The notes under the pieces: model-generated | Told to the model about the DNA's origin: nothing | Database searches by the model: none | The model's input: the letters and a program-made list of their open reading frames with translations, nothing else | NCBI GenBank assembly: GCA_035772405.1 | Contig: JAYKKM010000440.1 | Coordinates: 487,501-551,500, forward strand | Source: Chrysogorgia sp. JL179-B06 | Taxonomy: Eukaryota > Cnidaria > Anthozoa > Scleralcyonacea > Chrysogorgiidae | Length of the DNA: 64,000 nt | Direction of reading: 5' to 3' | In this document: positions 11,837-25,742 of the stretch, piece by piece | How positions within the stretch are numbered: position 1 is the first letter of the stretch | Layout: each line of letters opens with the position of its first letter | Program-made: the position numbers and the translations under genes

Positions 11837-14800
11837 ACTTGTTGCCAAAGTCACATCATCCTCCTTTGGTACCTCACTTTACCGGTCGTAAAACTGAATG
11901 TGAGAAGCTAAGTTCGTTATTGGAAGCTACGTCCACTCGACTTGTCAATATCTGGGGATCACCAGGATTTGGGAAAACAGCTACGGCCATTGCGGTTGCA
12001 CATCACCTTCAATCCCCAGCGTATCGCGTTTATTATTGCACATTTCGAGGAAAAAGCTCAAAAGATGAATTTATTTCAAAGCTTTTATCTATTTTTAACA
12101 GTTTTTCAAAATCAAATGCCAATGAAACACCCTCGGACAAATTGTGTAGCATTTTTAAAGATATTCCTAGCCCTGTTTTACTTGTTCTTGATAATCTTGA
12201 TGATCTCCTTGCATGCAAAAGCGATGACTGTGCCACCACTTCCGTCAAAGACGAAATAGTAAACTTGGTTAAAGAAATTCTAGACAACTGTCCGAATGTA
12301 AGTTTGCTAACTACCACGCGAGAGTCGCTTGAGTTTATGCGTCTTAACGTCGAAGGATACGAGGCGGTAAGAATGCGTCCGTTGGATCAGCTTTCCTCGA
12401 ATGAACTAATTCTTAAGTTTCTTCCATCTGCCACTAGAGATGTTCTTATAGATGTAGCAAAGATTTCAGGTAATGTCCCGCTTGCCATAAAACTTGTGTG
12501 TTCTTTGATTTCCGAAAATACAGAGACGCCAAATAAATTTCTTGATGATCTTAAATCTTCAGAAAATCTCCTAGAAATATTGGACAACCCCGACTACCCA
12601 AACGATTTAAGACTTAAAAAATTGATCGATTCTTCTTTTGACCGGCTTTCTAAAGATGAAAAGCAGGCATTTGTTTCCTTGTCAGTTTTTCTCGGAACTG
12701 ATATTAATTCCGATGCTGCTGTCGCTGTTATTGGTGGAGATAAATATACAGCTAGACGTACGTTGAGCATTCTCGCTAGAAAATCTTTAATAGATCAAGA
12801 CCCTGAAAGTAAAATGTACTCTGTTCATCCACTCCTCCAATCATTTGCTGTTAAAATGGGAGAAAACAAGCTAAAAGAAGCTGTACTTTCCTCAAGAACT
12901 CGATTCTTCGCTTACTACTTGGGTGTTTTTGAAAATCTAAATGAGCATTTCTTGACTGGGAACTCATTGATGGCTTGCGTAAAGTTTTTCCAAGAGAGAC
13001 AAAATATATATGATAGTTTACTTCAAAGTCTCTCACATGAAGGATACGAAAACGTTTTCGAGGTTTTAACAAAAGCTGAGCTTTTCCTAGTCACACTTTA
13101 TGTAAATAACCTTGACAAGGTTAAATCTCTCTACAATTTAGCAATGGAAAAAGCAAAGGAGGAAAATAAGAATTTAGCCTATTCTAAGCTTGTTGTAAGC
13201 AAATATTTTATGGTAACACTTGAAATCAGTGATCATCCATTCTTTCCAGAGAGTATACAAATTAGAAATATAATCGCCTCAATGCCCGATGGAATTGAAG
13301 CAAAGTGTTTATGCTACGAAGGTATTTCTGCATTTTCAAACGGGGTGACTAAATCCGCTGTTCAGTCCATGGAAAAAGGTAGTTCTGATTTAACAAATTG
13401 TTGTGATCAACAGATTCTGAAATGCTTAACTTTGCAACTTCTAGCTGTTTATTACAATTTTCCAAAGAATGTTGAAAAATCAGAACAGTTTTTTCGATTG
13501 GCGCTTAATCAATGCAAAGAGATTGGTGACTCAAGGCTTTTTCTCATTGGTGAATGTAACATTGGCGAATGTAAAGCTGAAGAAAGCGCATTGGGATGTA
13601 GAGCTTTCCAAAACCATCCTTTAATCTTAGGTCTTGCGTGTGTTCTCAGCATATGGGCAAGAGAATTCTTATCTGACGAGATAAAAGATAAAATGTACAA
13701 TAACGTGCGTGAGATGCAAAGTCAGTTACTGAAGGAATCACAAATTCCTGGTAATGCACTAGGCTTACTGCAGATTGGCGACTTAGCTTTAGTTTTTCTT
13801 GGTACTGACCAGGCAACACAAATGGAAGAAACCATTCAGTCTGTTAAGATCGATCTCAAAAAAGAGAAGCGATCTTCTAAACAAAGTAGCAAAGGTGATG
13901 TTGCACTAGAAAAAACGGAACGGCATAAGTTGCTGGAGGAAAGATTAGCAGAATGTTACTTTCGCAAAGCTTGGCGCCATATTACGAAAGATGAGCAGGA
14001 TTTAGCTTTGGAGTCATTGCAGCGGGCACTTGATGTAAGATTAGAATTAAATAGTGAGCATGATTTAGCAACCGCTAACGTTTACTTTCAAATTGGAATA
14101 GCACAGAACAACTTGGAAGACTACACCTCTTCCCTAGAGTCACATGGCCGTGCCCTTAAGATAAGATTCAAACTCCACGGTGATCAACATGAGACCACGG
14201 CTGACAGTTACCATCAGATAGGCATTACACAAAAAAACATGGGAGATTTTATCTCAGCGATGCAATCACATAACCTTGCACTAGGCATTAGATTAAAACT
14301 ATATCCGGGTGAACAACATGCCGCCACGGCGGACAGTTACTGTGAAATTGGAAAAGTGCAAAAGAACATGGGAGACTACCCCTCATCTCTCCAGTCGCAC
14401 CAAAGTGCACTCCAGATTAGATTGAATATGTATGGTGATCAACATGAAACCACGGCTCACAGTTACCATAACATAGGAATCACGCAAAACAGCATGGGAG
14501 ACCAATCCTTAGCTTTAAAATCGCTTGAACGTGCACTCGATATAAGATTAAAACTCCACGGTGATCAACATCAAACCACAGCCGACAGTTACCATAACAT
14601 AGGGATCACGCAAAGCAACATGGGAGACCACTCTTTAACTTTAAAATCGCTTCAACGTGAACTCGATATAAGATTAAACCTCCACGGTGATCAACATCAA
14701 ACCACAGCCGACAGTTACTATGACATAGGGATCACGCAAAACAACATAGGAGACCATTGCTTAGCTTTAAATTATCTTCAAAGTGCACTCAATATAACAT

Positions 14801-15180
14801 TGAACCTCCATGGTGAACAGTTTACGACCACAGCTGACATTTACAAACAAATAGGGTTCACACAATTCAAAATGGGAGACTACTCCTTAGCTTTAAAGTC
14901 GCTTCAATGTGCACTCGATATATTATTGAACCTCCACGGTGAACAGCATACTACCACGGCTGACATGTACAAACAAATAGGGTTCACACAATTAAAAATG
15001 GGAGACTACTCCTTAGCTCTTTTGTCATTTGAATGTGCACATGACATTAATCTGAAAATACATGGTGAACAACATGAAAACACCGCTAAAATTTACAGCG
15101 AAATAGAGGTCACGCAACTTAGTTTAGAAGACCACATCTCAGCTCTTAAATCACTTCAAGGTGTACTTTACATTACATAA
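11837..15180 (+). CDS. Exon 2 of HEPN-NB-ARC-TPR (NLR-like) gene
   Basis: A 1,113-codon frame with no ATG at its start, entered after an acceptor (TTTTAG|AC). In local numbering from Leu at 11839: [10 protein letters not shown], the usual lead-in, 12-21; Walker A GSPGFGKT 40-47; Walker [11 protein letters not shown] 113-122; sensor LLTTTRES 156-163; [10 protein letters not shown], the GxPLA motif, 211-220. A winged helix follows at ~265-320, with VHPLLQSFA 329-337 in the MHD position. Residues ~715-1113 are about ten TPRs of 42 aa (consensus GDxxSALKSLxxALDIRLxLHGEQHxTTADxYxxIGITQ). With exon 1 the product would be ~1,371 aa: HEPN effector, NTP-driven oligomerisation module and TPR sensor. 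A TAA at 15178 ends the frame inside a repeat, apparently through a one-base deletion. Confidence 0.88.
13960..15180 (+). repeat. Tandem 126-bp TPR-coding repeats
   Basis: About ten in-frame units of 126 bp, each with recognisable GGTGATCAACATGAAACCAC and ATAGG(A/G)ATCACGCAAAACA words. Units 4-6 are the most alike, especially 14450-14760, indicating recent unit duplication or gene conversion within the array. Confidence 0.9.
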
Positions 15181-15262
15181 ATCTACATGGTGAAAATCAT
15201 GCAATCACCGCTGACATGTACAAATACATAGGGACCGTACAAAAAAACATTGGAGACCACGA
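15181..15262 (+). pseudogene. Out-of-frame continuation of the TPR array
   Basis: Directly after the stop, shifting by one base gives [15 protein letters not shown], then IGTVQKNIGDHD, which is exactly the next repeat. A lost T in what should be ACATTAAATCTA (reads ACATAAATCTA) accounts for both the shift and the stop. Either this allele is truncated or there is a sequence error. Confidence 0.8.
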
Positions 15263-17072
15263 CTGATCTCTATATACCTGGATTGCGCATGGATCCCAAA
15301 AAGCGAAGCCACCGGAGCTGACGTATGTGTGGTACCAAGATGGCCGCCAGAAAAAGAAAAAGAAAGCTAGGAGTTGCGAAATTGTGTACAGTTATTTCAT
15401 TGTTTCCCTGAAAAATCAAGAATACCAAATTCATGTCCGGCTTACGATTTCAAAAGCAGTTTCGTGCAAAAACGGCACTAGAAAACTTGAGATTTGCTAC
15501 AAATGTTCTTACTGACCTTCCTTGTGCTGGTGAAACATGTTTCATTTATTATCACTTGCTTAATTGTCAATGAGGCATAAGAATATAATTAATTGATAAC
15601 CAAAGGTTGTTTTTTTCGTGTATATTTTTTCATTTTTGACAAAACATTTTGGCAAATATATTGTATTTACTGCATACCTAATCTCTAACTGAATTAGGCT
15701 GTGTTGTCATGCATGCATATATTTTAACAATAAGTCGAATATTTTTTTAGTTTTTACAATAAATTGAATAACATTTTATTTGTTTGTGTTGAAATTATTG
15801 TGTACAGGGTTGTGGAAAAGACAAAGTTAAGCAGCCATATAAGTAACTTCATATGCATATACTTTGGCATTGGCCTTGCTAGTGTTTTTGGTAACATAAT
15901 TATAACCTGTTTAGTATGAGATAGCAATCTTAATATTCAGTCTACAATTCTCTCAATCATACATTTTCTGTATATCCAAAAAATAAACCTGTGTGCCGCT
16001 CCAAAACAATGTCACAAGGAGCAAATTTAAACTTATTCAGTCAAAACTAAATGACAAATATGATTAACGTTTTTGAGATGAATTTGATACACATCTGTAA
16101 AATTGCTAAATTAATATAATTTTCCAAGTATGCTGCAGCAAAACAATTATTTGAAACTGGTATTCTGTAAATATATGTCTGGTAGACTGTACTCATCAAC
16201 TGCAAAATAGGTGTTAAATTAATCAACTGACATTCTCACAAATACATCATTTAGTTCATACACAAACAAAAGGTTACTGAAAGGTTACTAATATATCCAG
16301 CATGACAAATAAAAAACTTAAATTGAATTCACATTTGATTTTCAATGCGTTACAAGCAATACAAATATTTAACTAAACGAGGCGATGTTGCTGCAACTCG
16401 ACGCTCATGTCGTTGTTCAAGACTTGTAAGCCTACTTAAAAATTAAAAAAGGGTTAGCTTAAACAAGAAACTTGGAAATTTTACAATCCTGTGTGTACTG
16501 TACTTTGATTTCTGTTTACGATACAGCTTACAGTTTCGCTCCTGAAGCAGCTTGTTATTAATAGTTCGAGAAATCAGGATTGCATAGGATTAACTATTAA
16601 TTATACTTTGGCAAATAGAAAAGAGCATATCTTCAAAAAAATTCAATGCCGAGAATAACATAAGCCATACAGACCCTGCACTCGAATCAACCAAAAACTA
16701 CAAAATATACTAAATTTACTAAACGTACATTTTAAAAACATTTCTGAAACAAATATCGATATTAGAGCCTCATAGTAATGTGGTTGTTGAATCACTTTGA
16801 AAATAGAATCCGAAGTTGCTGCGAACAATATATAGGCATGATATGAAAAATCCATAACATTTCACCAAATGCCGAGTGAAAGTGGAGGTGAAAAAGGTGA
16901 AAGTACTCCACAAGTACCCCACGATGCCACAAGAAAAAGCATTGGAACAAAGTCTTAAGCTCTCAAGGAACACTGGTGTAGCGGTACCAATATGGCCGCC
17001 GGTGGCTTCAAAATGTTAACTACTCGCAATAAGGGCTGCACAATCCAGATATGTAGAGATCAGTGGAGATCA
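15263..17072. mobile_element. ~1.8-kb inverted-repeat insertion splitting the TPR tail
   Basis: The left end (TGATCTCTATATACCTGGAT...GAAGCCACCGG...GGTACCAAGATGGCC) recurs inverted at the right end (GGCCATATTGGTACCGC and GGCTTC up to ATATGTAGAGATCA at ~17067). TPR coding homology stops at the left end and resumes after the right end. The ~1.6-kb interior is AT-rich with only short ORFs and no transposase I can recognise. The target duplication is not clear, so the exact ends are approximate. Confidence 0.6.
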
Positions 17073-17505
17073 AGCTCTTGAGTCATATTGGTGTTCTCTT
17101 AATATTAGATTAACCTGCATGGTGAACAACATGAAACCACGGCCCAGTTACTTTTAAATAGGAATTACGGAATACAACTTGCGTGATTAAAGCTCAGCTC
17201 ATCATTCACATGAACATGCTCCTGAAATAAGATTAAATCGACAAGGTGAACAGGATGTCATTTCTGACACCTACTCAGAAATAGCGTCCGTGCAAAACAT
17301 GATGGGAGACCAAACCTCCTCTCTGAAGTCACTTAAGCATGCACTTGATATCAGGACGAAACTATACATGGTAAAACACATTCCAGCACGGTTGACAGTT
17401 ATTATTTAATGAGCGTATTGCAATACGGTGGAGGACTACACTTCAGCCCTTTTGTTACTGTACCGTGCACTGGACATCATATTGACACTTCCGATTAAAC
17501 TAGAT
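17073..17505 (+). pseudogene. Degenerate TPR repeats, old 3' part of the NLR-like gene
   Basis: Fragments of at least three more 42-aa repeats: GDQALES, AACCTGCATGGTGAACAACA, SEIASVQNMMGDQTSSLKSL with HALDIRTKLY, and a final EDYTSALLLL...RALDI. Stops and frameshifts separate them. They align with the same 126-bp unit, so the ancestral array was longer by at least four repeats. Confidence 0.75.
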
Positions 17506-17529
17506 TCCAAGGTAGCTGATATTCAAAGC

Positions 17530-19170
17530 GTTAATAATAATGATCAGAGTATGCTTGTCAAAGCAATGTTTAACACGGTTTATCTGGCATAAGCGCGACA
17601 TACAAGAGGAGACAGTGGCTATCACGTGGTCATTGAAAGTTAAACTAGTGTCCAGGATAACGCCAAGATCTTTTGCAGCCATCACGGGGGCGAGCTGTTT
17701 ACCAAGAAGTGATAATCGGAAATCAGTTATTTTGGCTGCCATCTGCCTGCTACCACAGATCAAGAGCTTGGTTTTGTCCGGGTTTAACAATAACTGGGTT
17801 ATTGTTTAACTGATCTTGTAGTCGAAACGACATAAGGAGTTTCGTATCATCTACATAGCACTGGGCGGAGCAATATTGTGGAACTGATGGCAGATCGTTC
17901 ACATAGATGCTAAAGAGGAGCGGCCCAAGTATGCTCCCCTGAGGCACGCCGCTGACCACTTGCAGGCGCTCCGACATAGCACCGCGATGTCAAATAGCTG
18001 CGGAAGCACTGTGTCGCTGTGGAAGAAGCACCAACATCTTGAAATTTGGCGAGAAGCATTTCATGGTCTATGCTGTCAAAAGCTTTACTCATGTCAAGCA
18101 ATACAACCGCCGTCAGCTGTTTTTTATCGATCGCGCTTAATATGATGTCGGTTGTTTTAATTACTGAAGTCTCTGTTGAGTGCAGCTTTTTGTTTCCGCT
18201 TTGCTTGGAAGACAGACGGTCCCTCGAGAGTAGGTAAATCGTAAACTGATTATGCGCCACTCTTTCACACACTTTCGACAGGACGGGCAATAGTGATATT
18301 GGTCTATTGTTATTAGCGATTTCATGATCGCCGTCCTTAAGTATGGGTATCACTTCAGCATTTTTCCACGTAGGTGGGAAACTAGCGGTGAGGAGAGAAG
18401 TGTTAATGATTGACGTGATGGAGTATAAAATAATGGGCAGGCTGTCTTTAATCACCCGCATCGGAATTTTATCAATTCCAGGGGCCTTGTTTGTAGCCAT
18501 ATACTTCACAATGGTTTCAACCTGGTGGCATTCGACGGCACTAAAGGAGAATTGTTCAGATGTTGGATATACTTTCGGTGTAAACGGGGATTCGTTTAAC
18601 TTGTACTTGAAGTCAGCCGCCATACTATTGATCTTCTTTATAGTATTGTCACCGACACTTGCGAAAAAGCGATTGAACTCATTGGCCACAGTTTTGTAAT
18701 CTTTACTGTAGTTTTTCTGAGTTGTTGACTTATTAGGTATGCATGATCGGATTGATTTCCAAATACAGTTGGTATTGTTTTTATTGCTTTGGACCAGTTC
18801 TATCACATGTTCTCTCTCTGCTAACCTAATTTCTCGCTTTACTTCTCGGCTAAGGTTCTTATAAGCAGACCATGCAAGAGGATCTTTGGTCTTTCTAGCT
18901 GTTTTCTTCCATTGATCTCTTGTTCTCATAAGTCCCCGGATTTCATCTGTTACACACGGGTTCGGTCGCCCACGTACTTTAATCGTTTTAATAGGTGCGT
19001 GTTTATCCAAAATATCATTGATCGTATCATATCATTATCGTAACGTTGCGATTGCTTTACGAAACATGGGAAAGCGAGATTTAGCTTTGAAGAATTTTGT
19101 GTTTTTATTCCAACATTATTTAACCTTAATGCTTCTTTATGTTTATCCACATTCTATTTTCTCCCTATAA
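17530..19170 (-). pseudogene. LINE reverse transcriptase fragment (CR1/L2-like)
   Basis: Minus strand, 366-codon main frame (19010 to 17913) then two shifted frames. Readable features: HAPIKTIKVRGRPNPCVTDE (the linker between endonuclease and RT), NKAPGIDKIP, NRPISLLPVLSKV (RT motif 2), VVLLDMSKAFDSIDH (motif A), then after a frameshift SGVPQGSILGPLLFSIYVND (motif B) and YVDDTKL (motif C), then LNPDKTKLLICGS and LGVILDTSLTFNDHV. The endonuclease is missing (5' truncated near 19170), and the last ~100 residues and 3' tail are missing too, so both ends are lost. The motif style is that of the Jockey/CR1/L2 group. Confidence 0.88.
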
Positions 19171-20637
19171 CGAAACTCTTTCGTTTTATTTGGATGCAGC
19201 TCACCACCTATAGTCATTTAGAGCACAGTTATACGTTATTTTTATATTTACTCTTCCCTCTATATAGTAGTTCTATTTCTGTTTCTTCTAAATCCGTTAC
19301 CAGGAAAGTGGATCACTACTTCTGTGGATGTATGCTATATCTCGGTTTTACCTATGGCCTGCTAGAATATTGCTGTCATCCCTTTATATCATATATATAT
19401 ATATATCTATATGTGGACGAAATTAATATTTGTTAGCAGGATTATTCTTTCTGATTCTTCTCACTGCGTGTTACGTTATCGAAGGTTCTCAGATGCAGGG
19501 CATTTTGAAGTTGCATAGTAGTGTTTGAATAAAATTTTAAGCTTCACGCTTAACCAGCGAACTATAATATTTGACGTAACCAGTTTTCTTTTAATTGTTT
19601 AAAAGACAGAAGTCGCGAGGGATCTCCTTAAAAATGCAGCACAATTAGGCAAAAAGAACAATATCTTCCATCAAGAATTAAGAACAGTCATATGATATGT
19701 TGTGAGGAGTATGCCGTTAAAAACCATTCAACATATACGATATGATAAATATAATATTTTATATACATTCATGCATGCGCTAGAATGAAGGTGATGATTT
19801 TGAATTGCAACCCATTTCATGTTAAAAGAAAGATTGTCTAGCATGTAACAGAGCAACGTGGTTATTCAAGAGAGACTCCTAAAGATGTGGAGGTTGGTGG
19901 AAGATAAAAGTGTACTATAGAACTGATCATGTTTTAAGGACTTAACGAAGTAGAATCAAGAAGCGGTGAAATTGTAAACATCGTGTACCTTGGAAACCTC
20001 CTGACACATAAATATATTGCTGATCTAACAATGGTAATTACTATAGCGACAGTATCAAATCACATTGTTTAATCGTGCATAGTTTATTTCATTTTGTGTT
20101 GAGGAATCAGGTTCATATAATTAGAATAGAAAATATTTTCATTCAGCACCTAAGCGAAAATGGCAACAGTGTGAAACACGGCAAAGAGATACCGCAATGT
20201 TGAAATCCCACAAGTCGAAATATATACTGTAGGTCTGTTGGAAAACCTTTCACAAGTAGTTACAACAAGCCGATATCGGAATGAGTTTCATCCTGTTTGT
20301 CGTGAGTAAGTTGCAGCAAACTGTTGCAATTTAAAGAAATAAATTGCTACAAATTGTTAACGGCGCTGCAGCTTAAATGCTGCAGCGAATAGATCACCCA
20401 GGAAGCTTGTGAGATTTCAGCAGTGTAGTAAAATCGCAAAGTGCTCCAATGTTTAAACTTAGTCATGTGGGCGCAGCATGTACATGTAATTTCCAAACCG
20501 AGTGTTGCCCACTTGGATAAATTGATTTATTTTTGTTTGCTGTATTGACGTGAACACTGCAACAAGCGTGTGCTGAAACAGGTCTGCTCACTTTTGTGTA
20601 CAACTGTATCGATACCGTGATGTTTTCGTAAGGTTAG
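19171..20637. other. No feature recognised
   Basis: AT-rich sequence with only short ORFs, a short TA run at 19388-19406, and no repeat or coding signature that I can support. Confidence 0.5.
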
Positions 20638-21734
20638 TTAAGGTGGCTCCCTAGGTTTTAAAGATAATGCTTATAACTATTTATTGGACTATAAAGTGCT
20701 TAAGGAAGCCTAGTTTTTTTCCCTTGTGTCTTATACTCATAAAATCCTCCGCAAAGATTAATGACATTCTTGCAATTACTTTTGTGTTGTTATTAGTAAC
20801 TTTTTAAGATCATTGCTATGCCTATGGCAAAGTTTTTTGATATTTTCATCTTTTCTCTACCATTTCTCGCGTTTGCTTCGGTGAAATTTCTTGAAACTTC
20901 ACAGCCTTGTGGGAATTGCTTCCAGAAACATTTTAGTGAAAAATAAATATAGGCTTGTTCAGATGGGTTTTTCAATATCGCCAAATATTATGTTTTTAAC
21001 ATTAAGCAAAATTTGTCTGATATAATTTTTTGAAAAAAACAACATAATTAACTAGAAGGCACTCAGAGTCTATACATACCTCCGCCAGCGGGTTATTTAT
21101 TTAAGACATTTAAAAGGGTAAATTTAGCAAATATTTAAGGTTGGTCCTGGTGCATGACCATTACCACACGTTTTCATTTACAATAAAATATTGTTGTTGT
21201 TCAATGTGCGATCTAAACGTCTATAAACGTCTGTTATCTAGAGTGAATAAATGCTTCATTGCACTCATTTCTACTCAAATATTATGCAAAATTATATGTT
21301 GTTGCTTAGGCCGCGACCGCACTTTTGTATAAACAATGAACTGACAAGTCCATAGTTTTTTATGAATTCAGCTTGTTTGCAAATATTAAAGATTTGAATA
21401 ATATAAGGGATAATGAGCGCAATCAAGCATTTTCATTCATTTCGTCTATGCGGAGAAGCTTACAGACAAATTTTTATCAATATTTCATCCAATTGTCATC
21501 TAAATTGAACCAAAATTTAACGGATTGTTCTTTGGTATATGATCATGAAAATCTGTTCATTACAGTCAGACAGACAAACAAACAGAGGTAAAAACATAAC
21601 CTCCTGGCGGAGGTAAAAATGTCCAAACTTCATCTTGAAGTGTGCAACGTTTCAAAGCAATTCACCGAAGGAAACGCAAGATATTAACAGCCAGCTCTCG
21701 CACGGTCATAAAATTAGCCTAGGGAGCCACGTAA
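20638..21734. mobile_element. Non-autonomous piggyBac-type element
   Basis: Starts TTAA|GGTGGCTCCCTAGG (20638) and ends CCTAGGGAGCCAC|GTAA (21734; one base off TTAA). Its first ~80 bp and last ~130 bp are clearly homologous to the two ends of the piggyBac element at 56639-59681 (shared TTGGACTA..AAGTGCTTAAGGAA near the left end and CATCTTGAAGTGTGCAAC near the right). It has no transposase, so it is an internally deleted derivative presumably moved by that family's enzyme. A second MITE sits inside it. Confidence 0.82.
21077..21614. mobile_element. Nested ~540-bp MITE with ACCTCCGCCAG ends
   Basis: Left end ACCTCCGCCAGCGGGTTATT at 21077 and its complement AATAACCTCC-like end (CATAACCTCCTGGCGGAGGT) closing at 21614. 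It interrupts the sequence shared by the two piggyBac-type elements, which resumes right after it. Noncoding. Confidence 0.7.
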
Positions 21735-21865
21735 ATTTAGTCCTTATATGGATTCCTTTGTTCGATGTAATAGTGTCCTAGTTAGCTCTGAATGGGAATT
21801 TATCCTGAAGTTAAGTGAATTTATCCTGCAGTTATCTAAAATATTAATTAAGAAAAAAACGACGT

Positions 21866-22051
21866 TAATAGCCCTCTTTCATAATGCACCCAAATTAAAT
21901 ATTATTTTATATCCACTTAAATTAGCCTTTCTGACCTCGTTCGTGTGTCTGTAATTCCAAAGTATCTTTGCTTTGTAACGAGACCAGAAAGGCTAATTTG
22001 CATGCATATAAAAGAATATTTAGACTGTCCGCCATTATGAAAGAGGTCTAT
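21866..22051. repeat. Small foldback element
   Basis: AGCCCTCTTTCATAATGC at 21869 pairs with GCATTATG-like CATTATGAAAGAGGTCT ending near 22050. Inner arms ATTAGCCTTTCTGACCTCG and CGAGACCAGAAAGGCTAAT pair across a ~40-nt loop. Confidence 0.75.
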
Positions 22052-22104
22052 ATTCCGGATAAAATTGGCCGAGAGAAGACGGCATTTTTTATATCTTGTT
22101 TCCT

Positions 22105-22572
22105 TTAAAGGACATTAGCAACAAAGAAGAACTACATTTTGTATCAAAGTATTTGACTTAAATAGCGGAATATAGTAGTTCGAGGTTGTAAATTGTTTTA
22201 AAGGTAAAGCAGACATTTGAGCCGGCATTTTCAAAATAATTAGGATTCTTCTTCCAAATGACCTGTGACGATCAGTGTTGCCGGAAATGCTGCAAAGAAA
22301 GTTATTTTTGTAATCTATATATTACAACCAATTGGCAATACGTGGCTACACAATAGGTAGCACAACAGTAATAAATACAACGCTCACCAGCACTTGACGT
22401 CTCGGTCATTATTTCTGAAAAATTAGCATATATAAAATGGCGGTCCAAGTGTCTGTTTTTAGATGTTTATATTCAACTTTTATAATGTGTTATGAGCATT
22501 TTCATAGCGCCAAACTACTATATTCCGACTAAGTAGGTCGTATATTGGAGTATAAAATGTAATGTCCTTTAA
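22105..22572. mobile_element. TTAA-flanked MITE (AGGACATTA ends)
   Basis: TTAA|AGGACATTA at 22105 and TAATGTCCT|TTAA ending 22572. An inner inverted pair (GCGGAATATAGTAGTT against AACTACTATATTCCG) lies near each end. About 460 bp, no coding sequence. The ends share the TTAA|AGG start with the MITEs at 9689 and 48881. Confidence 0.8.
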
Positions 22573-23995
22573 AGGCTTTTAATCAATAATGATTACTATA
22601 GTGTATTGGATTTACTCACTCGTGTATGAAAGAAGCATAACGTCATTGCTCACGCGAATGCTTCTTGAAATAAATATTTTTTATCGCCTTTGTTTTATCT
22701 TGTTGTTTTGATTGCTGCAGCGATTGTTGGTTAATATTTTTAACTTTGTTGTTTGGTTGACTGCTAAGTGAAGGTTTTACAAGATGCTGTTCACATTTCA
22801 CTCACGGCTATCTAACGTATCTCCAAAGAAATAAAAACACTTGGATAACTGGTGCACGAAGTCTATAATTTGATATCCCTGGATTACAAGCACAAGAGAA
22901 AAACCTTGACATAATATTTGAAAAGAGATATCACAAATGCAGACCACATTATTAATGCATGACGCTGCCCCAAAGGAGAGATTGAATCCTGGATAAACTT
23001 TCTGAAGATGACGTTATCAAGATAAACACATCAACAAATCTTCAAAAAGAACAATTCATTTGGAAATGAATGTAATGGAGATTTCGTCTAGTCAACAGTC
23101 ACTGCAAAGACACTTAAAGATATTGAAGCCATGCAGTATGTTATTGAAAGAAAACAATTTTGTATTGGGGTCTGAGTACAAACCAAGGCAATACGAAAAA
23201 ATGGAACTTATTTAATTTTAATTAAATTTATTCAACAAACTCAATACCGATGAATTGAAACAACCTGGATTGTGGCAGTGATTTGCACCTTTAACGGCGA
23301 TAGTAATTTGAAAAAACAATCAAGAACACCTAACTAGTTTCCTGAATAAATAAAGCTAGTTGGAACTCAATATACCATGAACTGATATGGATATACAGCG
23401 CCTGAACAACTTCTGCAGTATCTGTGTACATGTTTTTGAAGAGTTGGTGCATTTATGTATTGTAGCAGTGGATACGAAACAACGACAGATACAAGGAACG
23501 ACCAGTGAACAGTTTCTTTAAAGTTAGACCCTTTTCGCGTATCAGTCAATTATGTTTCGCAACAAAAAATACCAACCGCTGTCATATTAAATTAACGAGA
23601 GCTAAACAGAGGCGATAATGAATTTAATATAGGTCGTTTAACGAAATACATGTAGAGTGTTATTCTTTGCCAATATCAGAATGTTGATATAGTAATATTG
23701 CTGCAAGATAGTTGTAATACTAGTGCCTGAATCGTTTGTCGTGTGTTTGAATTATTTTTTTAATAAGTCTTAAACTAATTGACGTTGATGACAGTTGACG
23801 TAATTACGATTTTAGTAATAATTTGCAAGAACTTGTACACATGCTATTATACTCTTTGTGTTCATGGAACATCATCTAATGAAAAATTAGGAATTAAAAT
23901 TTGTAATCTAAACAAATTATTGAATTTGTCGACGTATCGTAACATTTTACTGTTATTCGAAATAATTTCGGCACTCAAACGTTTGAAGGTAAATG

Positions 23996-24000
<5 letters not shown>
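22573..24000. other. No feature recognised
   Basis: AT-rich with scattered short ORFs and no repeat structure or conserved protein motif that I can support. Confidence 0.5.
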
Positions 24001-25049
<1,049 letters not shown>

Positions 25050-25074
25050 GTAAAATGAATATTAGAGCCCAGCT

Positions 25075-25260
25075 CAAAATTCGAATGCGGAGAGCCATCT
25101 CGTAATAAACATGGAACAAATAAGAATCAAATTTTAAAGAAATTTTACTGACGTTTTGTTGCCAATGCGCAACATTCTCAAAGTGAATTAATACAAGATG
25201 TGAAAACTATTATTTAAATATATTTACAGTGTTAATAATAAGCCAATCAAAACAGTCAAA
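25075..25260. repeat. Penelope-like element terminus, minus-strand sense
   Basis: Carries TTTTACTGACGTTTTGTTGC followed by CAATGCGCAACATTCTCAAAG, the style of PLE 3' tails (GAC-GTTTTG/GAAACGTC hairpin next to a loss-of-homology point), directly beside the 24930-25045 TA tract. Noncoding. Confidence 0.45.
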
Positions 25261-25487
25261 ACAAAGAAAGCGGAACGAAAGTTGCCGATAATTTTTTAAA
25301 GACGCCGACAACGGGTTGCAAAATAATTTTTTGGGATCACTTTTTTGGTACCTTGACTGCGCATGTGCACTGCGCAGCCCACAAGAATTCTCTCACGTTG
25401 GCCTGAGAATAAACTGAGAGTGCCTTCAGGGGTACATGTACATGTGAGGAGACTTTAGGTGGGGAAAAGAAACCCCTTGGTAGGCGG

Positions 25488-25531
25488 GGGGTTAGGGTTA
25501 GAATTAGGGTTATTTAAGGTTAGGGTTAGGA
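25488..25531 (+). repeat. Interstitial telomere-like (TTAGGG) degenerate repeat
   Basis: GGGTTAGGGTTAGAATTAGG and following GGTTAGGGTTAGG units, about six imperfect copies. A similar short GGGTTAGGGTTAGG run lies at about 33903. A C13-14 run follows at about 25581. Confidence 0.7.
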
Positions 25532-25742
25532 TAAAAGTTATTTCGGGTTAGCCAATCAGATGGCTTCCCATGGAAAGTGACCCCCCCCCCCCCATAAATT
25601 TCTACAAACGGATTGTTACTTGGGAAGCCATTTTGAAATTAGCCGCAAGTGTATTATGGGATGCATTTACTGTCGGCGACGACGACAGGTAAAATTTGTG
25701 TTTCCATATCGTTGACTAGTCGCCGATCAGTCGCCGACTGTT

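Noticed and set aside
11942..12317. Alternative frames within the NB-ARC exon
   Set aside because: The 1,113-codon frame carries Walker A, Walker B, sensor and GxPLA motifs in order; the others have no motifs.
17540..18699. Plus-strand ORFs overlapping the LINE (for example 18343-18699)
   Set aside because: They are shadows of the minus-strand reverse transcriptase frame, whose motifs A, B and C are unmistakable.
25488..25531. A true chromosome end
   Set aside because: Only about six degenerate TTAGGG-like units, with ordinary sequence on both sides; an interstitial relic or chance repeat is likelier.
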